A stretch of DNA of 64,000 nucleotides from Leuctra nigra (lineage: Eukaryota > Arthropoda > Insecta > Plecoptera > Leuctridae), in assembly GCA_934045905.1 (NCBI GenBank), contig OW203771.1, forward strand, positions 16,481,701-16,545,700, written 5' to 3'. This document shows, piece after piece, positions 1 to 12,900 of the stretch. Each line of letters starts with the position of its first letter. The stretch's first letter is position 1. The notes below the pieces were generated by a model, which saw only the letters and a list, made by a program, of their open reading frames with translations, did no database searches and was not told the origin of the DNA. Both the position numbers and the translations under genes were made by a program.

Positions 1-231
1 CCTCTGGTTGCTATGGCAACAGTCCTCAATCTTGATTTTTTTTTTGGGGGGGGGGGGGGCAGCCAATTTTTTAATAGTTTAATACACAATATTATAATAT
101 TAATAAACGTTTAATATAATATTAATATTTTAATACAGTTGTGAAAGAAATATTAAAAAGAAAGTTGGAAATGGCATCAAATAAAACAAGGAATTTAAAT
201 TAAGAAATATAATGATTAATGAATAGGTCTT
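1..231. other. Window edge, no gene seen
   Basis: Contains a homopolymer junction (T run then about 12 G at 48-59) and AT-rich sequence. Nothing coding was recognised. Confidence 0.6.
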
Positions 232-414
232 ATCAGAGAAGATGTGGAGGACAGGCAGCAAAGGTGGCAGGAAGTGGAAGCAGATAAGTGGTGGGAGGAC
301 AGGAGGATCTGGAGGGAGCTGGTGGAGAAGTTGGAGGAAGGTGACGAGGATGAAGAAGAGGAGGAGGATGAAACGTCAGGCCTGGCCAGCCGGTTTGGAA
401 GAGATCCGAGGCCC
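232..414 (+). other. Open frame of about 60 codons, acidic/Trp-rich (possible terminal exon or transposon fragment)
   Basis: After TTATCAG the plus strand reads EDVEDRQQRWQEVEADKWWE, then DRRIWRELVEKLEEGDED, a Glu run, and a TAG stop at 412-414. It has no ATG. Composition (charged, regular Trp) looks coding and resembles C termini of SANT/Myb-like proteins that accompany Harbinger transposons. That resemblance is a guess and no function is assigned. Confidence 0.25.
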
Positions 415-558
415 TAGACCCAGTGGGAGCTCCCACTGTCTGACCTGACAACATTGTCGGAACCAGAAGAAAATTATTATTTAATGAATACTTACCTATA
501 TTATATAGGTACCTATTTGCTGAAATTGTCTGTTCCCCAGGTAGATTATGCACAGCTG

Positions 559-664
559 GGCCCAGATTCTACAACTCCATTGCGGTCGCCTATCAATATC
601 TTCCATAAGACTAACATTGAAATAATTGCTAGCGGTCCAGCAATGCAGTTGTAGAATCAGAGCC
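559..664. mobile_element. Short foldback MITE, copy 1
   Basis: About 106 bp with near-perfect inverted ends (GATTCTACAACTCCATTGC against GCAATGCAGTTGTAGAATC). The core CCATAAGACTAACATTGAAA recurs at 34359-34465. No clear target duplication. Confidence 0.75.
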
Positions 665-735
665 ATGTGATGTCAGATGAGATTGCCATAATTACCCATG
701 TTTTCTTCAATTTTTAGGAAAATTTAGCTATACCC

Positions 736-3415
736 AATAATAATAATAATAATAATAATGTAATTTATTGAGCACATAAAATAGGTACATAATTAGTCTG
801 TATTCAACAATCGAGTCGTTGATCTTCCATGCATCCATCTCTTCTCTTCAGCTGCTTCACCTCTTCACCGTTTACCTACTTCTTCTTAATTCATAATAGT
901 CATTAAAATTGTGCTTCAATATCAGTGGTAATATTGGAAGAACATCCAAGCATTTGCTTTTTAGCTGAGGGAAAACCACTGAAAAAACATTCTCAGCAGG
1001 ATGAAATCTTGATTCTTGTCTTCCAATATCATTACTTGACGAATTCTCTTTCTTGAATGATAGCGAGTTTATCCTTAACGAGCGTCTTGAAAGCTTTTAA
1101 ACTTAGGGTCTGCTCTTCTGTTGTTGTTGTGTTGTATGCTACTGAGGCTGAATAGGAAAAACAGTTCTTGAATTTTTTACTTCGATGAGTTCCAAAGTCT
1201 AGCTTATCTTTGGACCGCGTGTCTCGTAGGTGAATATCATGACGCTTTCTCAACTTATCATTTAAATACTTTGGCTCTCCCGTTCCAAATATCTTGTGCG
1301 TTGCGCATCATGTTAAATGTAGGCTTCTTCTCGCTTCGATCTTTAGCCAATGAAGTTTTTGAATGTAGGGACTTATATGGTGTCTTCTCTTAATATTGAA
1401 TACAAACCTAGCACAAGAATTCTGGACATTTTGAATACGACCTACATCTTTCTTCGAAATACACGGTCCGTAAACGATGTCACAGTAATTCAAATTAGAT
1501 ATTATAAGTGCCTCAACAAGCTTGCTTTTTGTTGATCTTGTCAGAATTTGTTTAAATCTTTGCATTGTTCGTAGTTTGCCGTAAGCTTTGCTATTTGCTT
1601 TCTGAATATGATCTGAGTAAGTCATTTGGCTGTCCATTATCAAACCTAAATTCCTTGCATTTTCAATAATAGAACCATTTATATGTAGTTTAAATTCACT
1701 ATTAAGTATTTTGATCCGTTGACATTTGTTCCCTATAATCATTGATATGGTCTTCGAAGTGTTTCAAGAGAGTCCTTGACTTTCACTCCATGCAGCAATA
1801 GACTGAAGATCTTCGTTTATTTTCTCTTGTGCTGCAGCTAGATCTTGAGGGCGAAAGGTATATAGAAGCTGGGTATCATCTGCAAATTTGTGTATTTTGC
1901 AGTGTTTCACACTCTCATCGATATCAGTTGTGTAAACTATGAACAGTAGTGGAGCGATACTTGAACCCTGCCGTACTCCTGTTCTATTTTCCCTTGGCAT
2001 TGATACGTTATTAGCTGATAATTTTACCCGTTGTTGACGTCCGGTGAGGTAACTTGCAAACCATTTAATTGTCATCTCTCCCACTCCAAGATATGTGAGT
2101 TTAGCCAGTAGGAGTTCATGATTGATCGAGTCAAAGGCTTTTGTAAAATCTAATAATATAAGACTTGTAACCATTTTCTTCTCCATTCCCTTGATCGCTT
2201 CATCAGTTACATCTAGAAGTATTGATGTTGTCCCACGATTTTTCCTGAATCCTGACTGACTATTACTTATTAGATAATAATTGCAGTTCTTCTAGGTATG
2301 CAGTCAGTTGCTTCACAACAATTCTTTCTAGTATTTTGGACATTGTAGTGAGAATACTAATGGGTCTTTGAATTGTTTTGGATGTTAGCATTTTGGCAAA
2401 GGTGTTATAACTCCTTCTTTCCATAGATCAGGAAATATTCCAGAAACAAGAGAATGATGTACAATACTGTGTATAGCATTTAAACAGTTTGGCATGCATA
2501 GAAGTAATGTATTGATATTTATATTATCAATGCCTGTTGCTCTGGTCTTAATTTTTCTCAATTGATCAACGATTTCTTCTGTACTAACTGCTCTGAGCTC
2601 AAAGGCATTTTTTGACGTAATAGTGTGAGTGTTATTTTTGTATTGATCAATTATACTTGAAGCAATTAAAGAATGTGGTATTGAATCAACATAATAGTCA
2701 TTTATCAAATCCGGCTTAGCTAGTTCTTCAGGAATTAGTTGTCTTGGCTTTTTCGAGCTGTGAATATCCCACTCTTGAAGTTTCTTCCATAAGAATGCAG
2801 AATTACCTAAATTTGCTTGTATTTCTTTCCTCATGAATGATCTTTTCTCTCTCTTCACTGCTATTGTTATGTAATTTCTAACATGACAATAATATTGCCA
2901 ATTAGCTGCAGATGGCCTTCTTTTGAACTTCAAAAGTGCTGTTGACTTGAGCTTGCACATATTCTGAATGTTATCAGTATACCATGGACATTTCGGTTTA
3001 TTGGTTGTAAATTCCTTGATTGGTGCTAGCTTATTCTCAGTATATTGTAAATTGTCATTAAGTATTTTTAGCTTTACATTAATATCATCTTCACCTTCTG
3101 CATTATTCCCATCAATACTGTTCAAAACTTTTTCAATTCCAGGGGATTAATTTTCTTGTAGTTTCTATAAGTAATCTTTCGAATCTCCCTTTTTGGTTTC
3201 CGGTAAGCTAATGTACAAGATATTAGACAGTGATCAGTAACTGGCTTTCCACGTGAATCTATGATCTTGGATATGTCTAATACTTTGGTGCTGACTACTG
3301 AGTCCTCATCCTGAACGTAGATATGATCAATAAGAGTGGAGGTTTGGACTCGACTAACAATACTTCCATCCTGCTGCTGAACTTCTTCTTCTGTTCTTCT
3401 TGTGGGGGTTTTAAT
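736..3415 (-). mobile_element. CR1/Jockey-type LINE, 5'-truncated and frameshifted
   Basis: From 5' (high coordinate): end of an AP endonuclease (TSTLIDHIYV, then VTDHCLISC), a linker frame at 2385-3125, and reverse transcriptase with LLDFTKAFDSINHELL, GVRQGSSIAPLLF and the catalytic FADDTQLLY (1764-2186). A C-terminal segment at 1308-1742 (LGLIMDSQMTYSDHI) and a tail at 1032-1253 follow. The 3' end is an (ATT)n microsatellite at about 736-759. Frameshifts and stops between 2190 and 2385 and near 1750 make it inactive. The 5' end breaks at about 3415. Confidence 0.9.
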
Positions 3416-3682
3416 GATTTAACCTATATCCAAAATTTTGAAGTAGGTAATACCTTTGCCTCTATCTAGGTATTATATAAAGTCCTTGAACAACACCTAA
3501 AGTTCGTTCACGATAAGAATTTCACTGACGTTTTAGTCGATCACATCGTTCATTGGTCAGTCACTTGAACACTGCCCTGTCAATGGCAAGACTTTCTTCT
3601 TTGAATTATTGAAATTGTATAAATTATGTCAAATACACTATTTTTATTATTAGAAAATATTAGAAAAATTCAATCGAACTGA

Positions 3683-3688
3683 TTTATT
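3683..3688 (-). terminator. Poly(A) signal for the hnRNP U-like gene
   Basis: TTTATT on the plus strand (AATAAA on the minus) lies 93 bp past the stop at 3781. A second copy of the hexamer lies near 3643. This supports 3781-3908 as the last exon. The LINE remnant begins only about 270 bp beyond. Confidence 0.55.
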
Positions 3689-3780
3689 TCCATCTACAGT
3701 CGTATTATACATAGTTTTGGATTATTCTATTGATATTTTCATTTGTAGGTATACAATTGTTCATTTGACTACAGTAGTAT

Positions 3781-3908
3781 CTACACGGCCGCCATTACGG
3801 CTTGCAATTCTAATCGTGAATGAACTTTACCGCTTTGTTTGAGAGCAATGGCAAATTTCTTGGCATGCCGTTGTCCCGCCCCCGGCCGTCTCTTCCGCTT
3901 GGATGGTT
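3781..3908 (-). CDS. HNRNPU: hnRNP U-like probable terminal exon: basic tail and stop
   Basis: After the acceptor GCTGTTTCAG the frame set by the previous exon continues as EPSKRKRRPGAGQRHAKKFA and ends at TAG (3781-3783). The tail is strongly basic, as expected of a nuclear localisation or RNA-contact region, but lacks RGG repeats. Phase fits, the pyrimidine tract is good, and an AATAAA lies about 95 bp further on. It could be an alternative last exon of a gene with an RGG exon elsewhere. Confidence 0.62.
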
Positions 3909-6900
3909 CTGAAACAGCACAAGAACCGCTTTAATCGTCATCAAATGTCAAGATGACGGAAGCAAACGGAACTGCTTATCCCCATTATAAAGCAGGGAAG
4001 AGATTATGAAGAACGTGGTGATCTGATGGGTCTTAATATTGCACTTTAACGCTAAATTACAAAAAAAATAAAATGTTAGCCAATAGCCACCACCCATCCC
4101 CTATCCAAATTATAAGAAATAAATATGATCAAGAAAATTATAGGAACAAAACATCTTTTAAAAATGATGTTTAGAACTAAGTACCTCCTACTAGTAATTT
4201 GCTTTGCATACAAATTCATTCAATACTGAATAGTAGAAAGTAGAATTATAAATGTAAAAAGTACAACTTACAAGGTCTTTTCTTGCATCAACAATAGAAG
4301 AAGCCGCGAGAAATTTTGAGATTTGAACACAATATGAATCCATTAGATAACTTGTAAGTGTAAGTTCGAACATCAAATCAAGTACATGAGCGTTACGATG
4401 AGAGCGACGAGCAGCATCGTACCTGCATCCCTATGCATGACCATGTGACCGGCGGCTTGGCCCTCCTTGTTGTACTTCTCCACCAACTCCTGCGCGTCCT
4501 TCTTCTCCAGATCCGCGAATACCACCTCGTTGAAGATGTCGCACACTTCCGGCAGCGTAAAGTTGGCTGCAGCATAGCAATGTCGCAGAGCATCATGTTA
4601 ATGTACAGTGCAAGATCATGATAGCACCGGTTGCTGATGACACCGATATCCAAGTTACAGAATCATATTCCGTTATAAAAAATTATAGATTTTGAAAGTA
4701 GTTTTTGGTCTGGTTGATATGTAGAGAATAAAAATATGTACCTAGGTATGTAGAAATCTCTATTAACATTGCTAAGAAACACTTATAGCGTTTTCCTCTG
4801 ACATGCACTGAATGAGAGCAAAGAATTGCTCTGTGACGTCATGCTCTGCACTAGTGCGGCAAAAAAAGCAACCCCAGTGAAAAACAATGATATTTCCAGT
4901 GCTAACATAACCTAAAAATAGCAAAGCATTTCATAGAATTCGTTTTAGATCATCCATTGTTAATCAATTAAACTATCACTGTTATTTGAAGATTCAAATT
5001 GGTTATAAACAGCAACCATTTTTCAAGCGTCCATCTTGGAATAATTGAGAACACTCGATTGCCCTGAGAATTTTCTCAGAGCAAGAAATGTGCACCTAGA
5101 GCGTGCAACTTTGCCAGTGAAAAACGATAAACGACTCCAGTGCACACTGGATTTCCCAGTGGAAAACGACACCCGCTCTCAGTGCAACCCAGTGCAGCAC
5201 CAGTGCAGTCAGTGGAAAACGCTACTAGTTGTTTTTTAGGTTACGGCTGTACAAAAATTATTTTTGTCTAAGTCAAACAAATATCGAATAACGGATTTAA
5301 AAAGATTTTGAATATTGAATACTGAATAGAATAGTAAATAACTTCAATTACAAAATATTAGGGGTGTGCGAATATTTGAAAATTTCGAATACTACGAAAA
5401 TATTTGGTTCGAATATTCGATTCGGTATTCGAAAATAAAGTATTCGAAATTTCGAATACTTCGAAAATTCGAATATTCGAAAATTTTCGAATAGTTCATG
5501 TCTTTTAATTCAAAATTATTCCGCCATTTCTCATATGGGAGTGTTTATCAATGCTGCCAACTGCTGCAAAGTCTAAAACTCCAACCGAAAATAGTCATGG
5601 CCGCCATTTTGATTTCGAGGGAATATTATTTGTAGATTATTGTTTCTCCAGGAGGCCAAGTCTTGAAACTTACGCTTTCAGGACGCAAACGCTCTAGGAC
5701 GTCAACAAGTCCCATTTACTGTATGAGTGATCGACATTGAAACATAAAGTCAAGCCAATTATTTGATTGTCATCCAGCAATCTATTGGAAACAATTTATT
5801 AACATTATAATTATTATTACAGATATTATACAGTCATAAAACCTTATTCAAAATTAAGCTAAACAGTTGACAGTAGATTTCAAGGTCATCATTCTTACAG
5901 TAAATGGGACTTTATGACGTCCGAGAGCGTTTGCGTCCTGAAGGCGTAAGTTTCAAGACTTGGCCTCCAGGTAGACCTTCCTCATACTCCCTTTGTTCCT
6001 GTTAATTTCATTTTTTGTGATGATAAGTGACAACAATATTATCCTCGCATATTACATCATAATCAGTACATTTTCACTGTGGCCATCTTTCATTCTGGTC
6101 ATATGAAAAGAGTTTGGTGTCCAATTATTTTTTTTAATTGATATTATGTCTTTTAATTTAGATTCCAATTATTCGATATTCGATTCGATATTCGAAATAT
6201 TTTTGTCAATTATTCGATATTCGAATTCGAAGTCAAAAATCACTATTCGCACACCCCTACAAAATATCAAATAAAAAATATACCTACAATACTTCGAATT
6301 ACAAGAATGAAGTAGGTAATAGCCAAATATTTTATAGAAATCCTTACTTTAAAAACTAAGCATAAATGTTATTGAGCGAGCGAAGCGAGCGTCTCCTTTT
6401 GACTCTTTTGACACGGACCTCTGTTTTTTTTTTTGTTTTTATTTTTTTTTGTTTTTACTTTTGGCTGCTATCTGGAGCAATAGAAGTCGCACCGTTTCAC
6501 CTATCGATCTGAAATTTTGCACACATGTAGAGACAACCTTTTCTGTTTGCTGACCCAAATTTTTTTTGAAATCCATTGATTGGTTAAAATTTAAATAAAC
6601 ATCTCCTGATAGGCTGAAAAATGAAAATGGTCTTCGACAAATGTGATCAACCTTATATTTTGCATGGTCATTAAGACCAACATTGTCTCTTATTTTACAA
6701 ATTTTCAGCCAAATCCTCCCATTGGTTAAAAATTAAAAAAATATTTCATGTGCTTTTTGAAATTTAAACCAGAACTGTATGACCGATTAACTTAAAAATT
6801 TGCATGGTCATTGGGTTCAACATTATCAGTATTTTTGACAATTTTCAGACTAAACTGTGTTTAAATTCAAAAGTTATTGACAGTTTACGGATATTTTGCG

Positions 6901-9900
6901 TGTTGGCTGTCATATTTCTCTAATTTCACATTTCACGGCATCTTCGAATCTTCAGTTCAAGGTTGTTAGAGCAGAAACTTTCAAACGTATATTACGAAAC
7001 TGATATGACCGTTTAAAACGAGATCCTGTGATTTTTGAAAATTAACAAGGAATCGTTCAATCCCAAAGGTTTAATCGATCAACTTAAGTTAAAACATTGC
7101 GTGGTTATTGGGACCAATATTTTATGAATTGGGACATTTTCGATAAACAGAATTTCGGTTTGAGGTGTTGCGCGTATCCGTGCTCGCTCATCAACGCGTT
7201 ACTCAGAGCGTTTTCCTAGTGATAATAATATGCCAGTTGGAAAGTCAGGAAAACTTCAAGACTTCAAAATTTTAGTCTCTTCGATATTGAATTGAATATT
7301 TGAAGCAATGGAGTTGTTCACGCAAAACTATTGTAGATGGCGTTGCAGTCCTAACTGGAATAAGAACCAATCAAAATGCCGATAGAGGGCCAATCAAAAT
7401 GCATCTAGCGGAATGGAAGGTTTTTAAACCTTGGCGGGAGTTTGATTCATAGATCTTGGATTCAGAGACCAACCAAACAGAGAGAGACACCTCCATTGCC
7501 GCTAGCGCTGCGAGTGAGAGCAAGTGGCAGTGAACAACCCCATTACGTCAATGAGGTAGGTACGCCACACACTCACCCTTCATCTGAAGAACTGATATCG
7601 GTACGTCGCCCTCCTTCGCTCCCCCGGCCTTGGCAAAGCGCCTCTCGTACTCCTCGTCGGACGGAAGCACGACCACGGCGCGTCTTAAGTACCCGCGACA
7701 TCCGCGCATCTTCTTGCGCTGCGCATTCGGGAACACACTGGCCTGCGGGACATAACGTCAGGTAGGGTTCATATAGGGTTACATAGTAAAACGTAGGTAA
7801 GAGGAGAGGTCTTAAATTCACGGAATGGAGAGGCTATCGGAAAGGCGGGTGTTACTTGAGCATTAATTCTAATGTGTGACTTCTTACTGGTGATTGTACC
7901 AAGTCTTAGCATCGAGTCATTGTTTCTTCAGATATTCCCGAAGGCAAGTGAAACGTGAAGAAAACTCCAATGGACAAACATAGTTTTGCATCGTCATCAA
8001 GCTCCTCACAAAGCAAGGAAAGTGAAGTACGTTTGTCACGGAATTTTCAGCAGCGAAAAACTATTTTCTGTTACGAAATCCCATTTTCCATGCTAATTTT
8101 GGCTATTTTTCTGGCACTACCTCCTCCTCACCCCCACAACAATAGAGTTGTAAAGAAAATCCACATTTTTGTGGTGTATACAGCATTTTATAGCCGTTTG
8201 TATTTTGGCATTTGCCCTCAGTCGCTGAAATGTCCGCTGCAAAGGGAATATATAGTAATACACCTCAAAAAACCTTGGAAAGGATTTTTGTTTATGGTTA
8301 CTGCTATCTGGGAAAACCATGGTTTGGGGGAAAATGTTTCTAAAGCTCGGCCAAAATGGTTGGGGATATATTTTTGAGAAACTTGATTAGGATAAACTAA
8401 AAAAGTAGGTATGTACTAAAATAAAAGCATACCTTCAGTGCATTTGCAACATGTCACAAGAGGCGAACCAAAGACACTTGACTGTCGAGTATGACTAATA
8501 CCTGATCTAGAATGTAGTTCCTGAGTCGTAGCTTGGAGAGAGCCATGAGTTTGATGAGACATTGGTTGACGCTCTTCTGACACAACGGATGTTGAGAGCG
8601 CCACTCCTTTGCCTCGCACTCCTTCCCGTCCACCTGAAAGAATCACACCGAGTCGCGTGGGCAATCAGTCTCAACTTCAGTGACTACTCGGACTTTAAAG
8701 TATGCCCGATCATTAGAGGTGAACAACTGACAGGAGTAGGTAGTCTCATATTTTCTTATTTTTAGGATTGATGTTGATGTTTTTTTTTCAAATAGGTAAT
8801 CTTATTTTGATCAACTTCAAACCATCACAAGTTCACACTTATGAAAGAATTTTACCAACTTTACAGTCACCATGTACACTTGGCCAAACAAAAATTGAAC
8901 GTCAATAAATCTGATAGGCCAGGGCTGCCGTTTTTACGGATATTATCCGTTTTTACGGATTTATGAGTACAAAAACGGACACACGGATTTGTTGACTCTT
9001 TAACGGATACTGGTGATTCATAGTTGAACCACATTTTCTCTGTTGAATGAGATAATATTTCAAATTTATTACGAAAATGTATAGTTTGACAAGATATTTT
9101 CGTTTCCTGTCCAACAATTTTCAGTGCAGAGATTGTTTCAAAACACCCTTTTGTGTAAGTAGGCTAGCTATACTACAAATAAATGGTTGCGAGTGAATGG
9201 TTGAGGGAGGAAGGGGGGTGGGGAAACTGGTCGACCTTGAGCAATGTCTCGAGTGTCTAGGGGCGCGCGCTGCCTGAGGCATCCACTTGTTAGTTGTTTG
9301 CAGCTGGTCGTGGGTTAATGACCTGATTTGTGATTGCATCCCTTATTCTTGTGTGTGCTTATAGTTTTGAAATTTATTATGCTCATTATGAATAATGTGT
9401 TGGAAAGGGGAGAAAGATATTTATAATTCTGAATTCAAAATTACCATTCCATCCACAGCTGTCAGTCCAGAACCCAACCCCCCTTCTCTCATGTCCCATG
9501 TTGCGTGAGGAATTCAATAGCTTATCTGTCAAGTGGCCCAGTTAGTGCTTGAAATATGGGAGTTTTACATCATTTTAAAGGTTTTTAATGGGCATACGGA
9601 TTTTTACGGATTTTTCATGCTTTTTAAAAGGATATTAATTTGTATGTGGCGGCAGCCCTGTGATAGGCTGATAAATGTAAGATCGCACCATCAGAAGTCA
9701 GTCTAAGCGATCTCATTGTCTCACTCTAGTAGGTGACCTCACATTTCAATGATAATAACAAGCTTTGATTGGTTATGGGACATGACCAGCAGTCATTCAA
9801 ATTTGGTCAACATTTAATTTATGTTTGGCCGAGTGCACCTACAACAATAGTGACATTTGTAGAAACTTTCAAGTAATCGGTCTATTGGTTTTGCCACTTG

Positions 9901-12900
9901 AAGTAAAGAGAGATACCTACATTAAAACCTCAATTATGAACCATATTAAAATATGCCCCAGGACAAAAAATTACAAATATCATCTTGAATTTAGGTTCCA
10001 ATAAAAAGCTTTCAACATAGGTCAAGTATGGTGAGCGGCCTGTCACACCAGTTCTGATATGTTTAGCGCAGCAGTTGCAATTAGTCACCTTCATTCGCTC
10101 GAGGATGGTGTCCGTGCCGATGATGTTGTAGCACTTCTCCGGATGATCGCGGGCGTGTTGGTACGCCCAGGTAGTCTTTCCGCTGCGAGGTAGGCCGCAC
10201 ATCATCAGCAGCTGCCGACAAAACAAATGCCTCATTAATATTATGCCATTCAAAACATGTGCTTGTTCACTCAAAAACAAGCTATATCACACACAGTCGA
10301 CACACATCACTTTGATATTACTCTTCGTACTTGATATGATTAGTTTGCTAATCACAATGGGTGGGATACGGTACCGTTTAGTTACCTGGGGGGTCATTCT
10401 GGTAGCGGTTGCAAATAATGGTTGCAAGTATCACTTTACAACCATGGTTGCAAAAAGATGCAACCACGCTATAACCGGTTGCAACTTTCTTGAATCGGTA
10501 TTCTTGTACGCGGTTTTAGTGTGGTTGCAAGTCGGCAGTGGAATTTCCAAATAACTTGTACAAAAGATATTCCGTTTTGAAATTTCGCGGGTAAAATTTC
10601 AAATAATGGAATGTTCTGCTCGTGTTACAGTCCTGGTTCAACATTGCGGATAGGTATTTAAAAATGTTCAATGAAAATGGGATTCATTTGTAATTACCTA
10701 TAAAAAGGTATTTCTTTGGCTGAAATATTAAACCTATGTGTACATTATCAGAGTTACCTACCTACCACCAAGTGTGATTTATATTTTATTGTCCCTTATT
10801 AAATAATCAAAATATTATTAGTGCCTCTATAATGTCTGAAAAAGAGAATAAAAAGAAGCGATACCTTTTAAAAATAAATAGCCAACTGGAGATGTGATTG
10901 ATAATTTGTGAAGTGAACAATGAATAGAGAGGCAACTCTTTTTGGAGATTTTGGGCCTGAACTCATACAAAATGATAAGAAGCAGCCATGGAGCTGATCA
11001 AGTCAACGCGGTCCCATGTCCACCGATCAGTATAGCCGAGGTAAGTTGAAATTACTATTGTTGTACATACCAGCATTGCCGAGGATTTTACTCGGTACTG
11101 CTAGAAAAGGACCTGACCACCTAATAAAAATTTGGTACTAAATGCACTGTAATATTGATAACTCTTGTTCATTGGTCTTTTTCTACCTATAAATTACATG
11201 AAACTTCACTTACATTTAATTTTCTATTGTTAGATAAGGAGCAAGTTCAAAGATTTGAAATGCCAAACTAAAAAGGAAGCTTCAGCATACTACTTGTAGT
11301 CCAGTCAAATGAGAGATTTACCCAAAACAAATTGCAACATTTGGTTTTTTGGCGTCATTCTCTTCAGAAAAATGCCCTCTACAACATATCCAAAATCCGC
11401 CAAAATCCGCGCACGGGAACTACTTTTTAATCACTGTTTAATTTAATTTCCCATGTTAATTTCATCTTGCAAAAAAATCTTTTTTTCATGTAACTCCGAT
11501 TTTGACGAAATTTGGCAGAATTGTTCACCATCGTAAAAGAACACAAAAAGCTCTCTGAGCGTTTTTCTCTCAATCTTATCGTTTGGGAAATATGGCCCAT
11601 CGACAAGTCATATTTTAGTCAGTTTTCGACGATTTCGGTCACTATGAGTGTAATTTGACGTTTTGCGAGGTCCATATTTCCCAAACGATGAGATTTAGAG
11701 AAAAACGCTCAGAGAGCTATTTGTTTCATTTAGGATGATGAACAATTCTGCCAAGTTTCGTCAAAATCGGAGTTACATGAAAAAAAGTTTTTTTTGTAAG
11801 ATGAAATTAACATGAGAAATTAAATTAAACAGTGATTAAGAAGTACTTCCGGTGCCCGGATTTTGGATATGTTGTAGAGGACATTTTTCTGAAGAGAATG
11901 ACACCAAAAAACCAAATGTTGCAATTTCTTTTGGGTTTGGACATTTTTAAGCTTCATTTGACTGGACTATTGAACATGACGCGCACAAGAGACGGCCCAT
12001 CGAATTATTAACCATTAACAGCCGCTGAGGAAACAATGGTCGAAAAGGCCATCGGAAAGAAGAGCGTTGAAGGTTCGGAGGCCCCCGACACTTCTCGTCG
12101 AATGTTCCGTTTAAGAGGTGCATTGACAATCAATATGTGACAGTGAATAATAAAGTTGTGACAATTTTCATTATCAACATTATCAGATCGCTGTAAAATT
12201 GGAAAAATTAAAGATGGGTACCATTCAAGTCATTCAAAATTTATTTTTTCAATATTTATTATTTTATTATTTTATGAGGGCAGCAATACTTTTAACTAAA
12301 AAATAATAGGTACCTAATACCTATAAGGGACAGGCGTTATATTCAGCCTGATACAGTTGCTAACTATCAATGTAAAACGTTTGGCCATCCTGAAACAATT
12401 TGCATTTCATTCATCGATACCTAGGCTATTGCGTGAAGTGATGCTGAAAAGCGTATAGTATTGATAACAATCATATTTAACAATCCAGTTACATCATACT
12501 AGGTACCAAAATTGTATAATTGTAGGTAAATACTTTGATTATTTTTATGCGTGATATGCGTGAAGAATCAGTTTGCACTCAATCGACCAATTCAAAAAGA
12601 ATACTATTTTTGGATTGTATATTTAATAGTGAAATTTTTAATTCCCATACAATTGACATCAATAAATTAAGAATTAAATTTACATAGTCTATTGTATTCA
12701 TTGGTAATACCCTAACTAGTAACCTTTTTACATAACAAAAATATGAAGCGAATGTTTAATTAATCAACAATTTTTCTTTAAAACACCAGAATAATGTGCT
12801 TCACCATCTAAATGGTCCAAATCCTTCATCCATGCCTCAAGCCACAGCTCCATCAAACACTCTTCCGGCTACAAACTCACAAGTCCATTCTAAATCCAGG

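Noticed and set aside
242..448. Gly/Arg-rich frame as an RGG exon of the hnRNP U-like gene
   Set aside because: It is on the plus strand, opposite to the gene, and its other register reads as a more protein-like acidic segment.
7442..7765. 107-codon plus-strand frame
   Set aside because: Antisense shadow of the hnRNP U-like exon 7577-7742.
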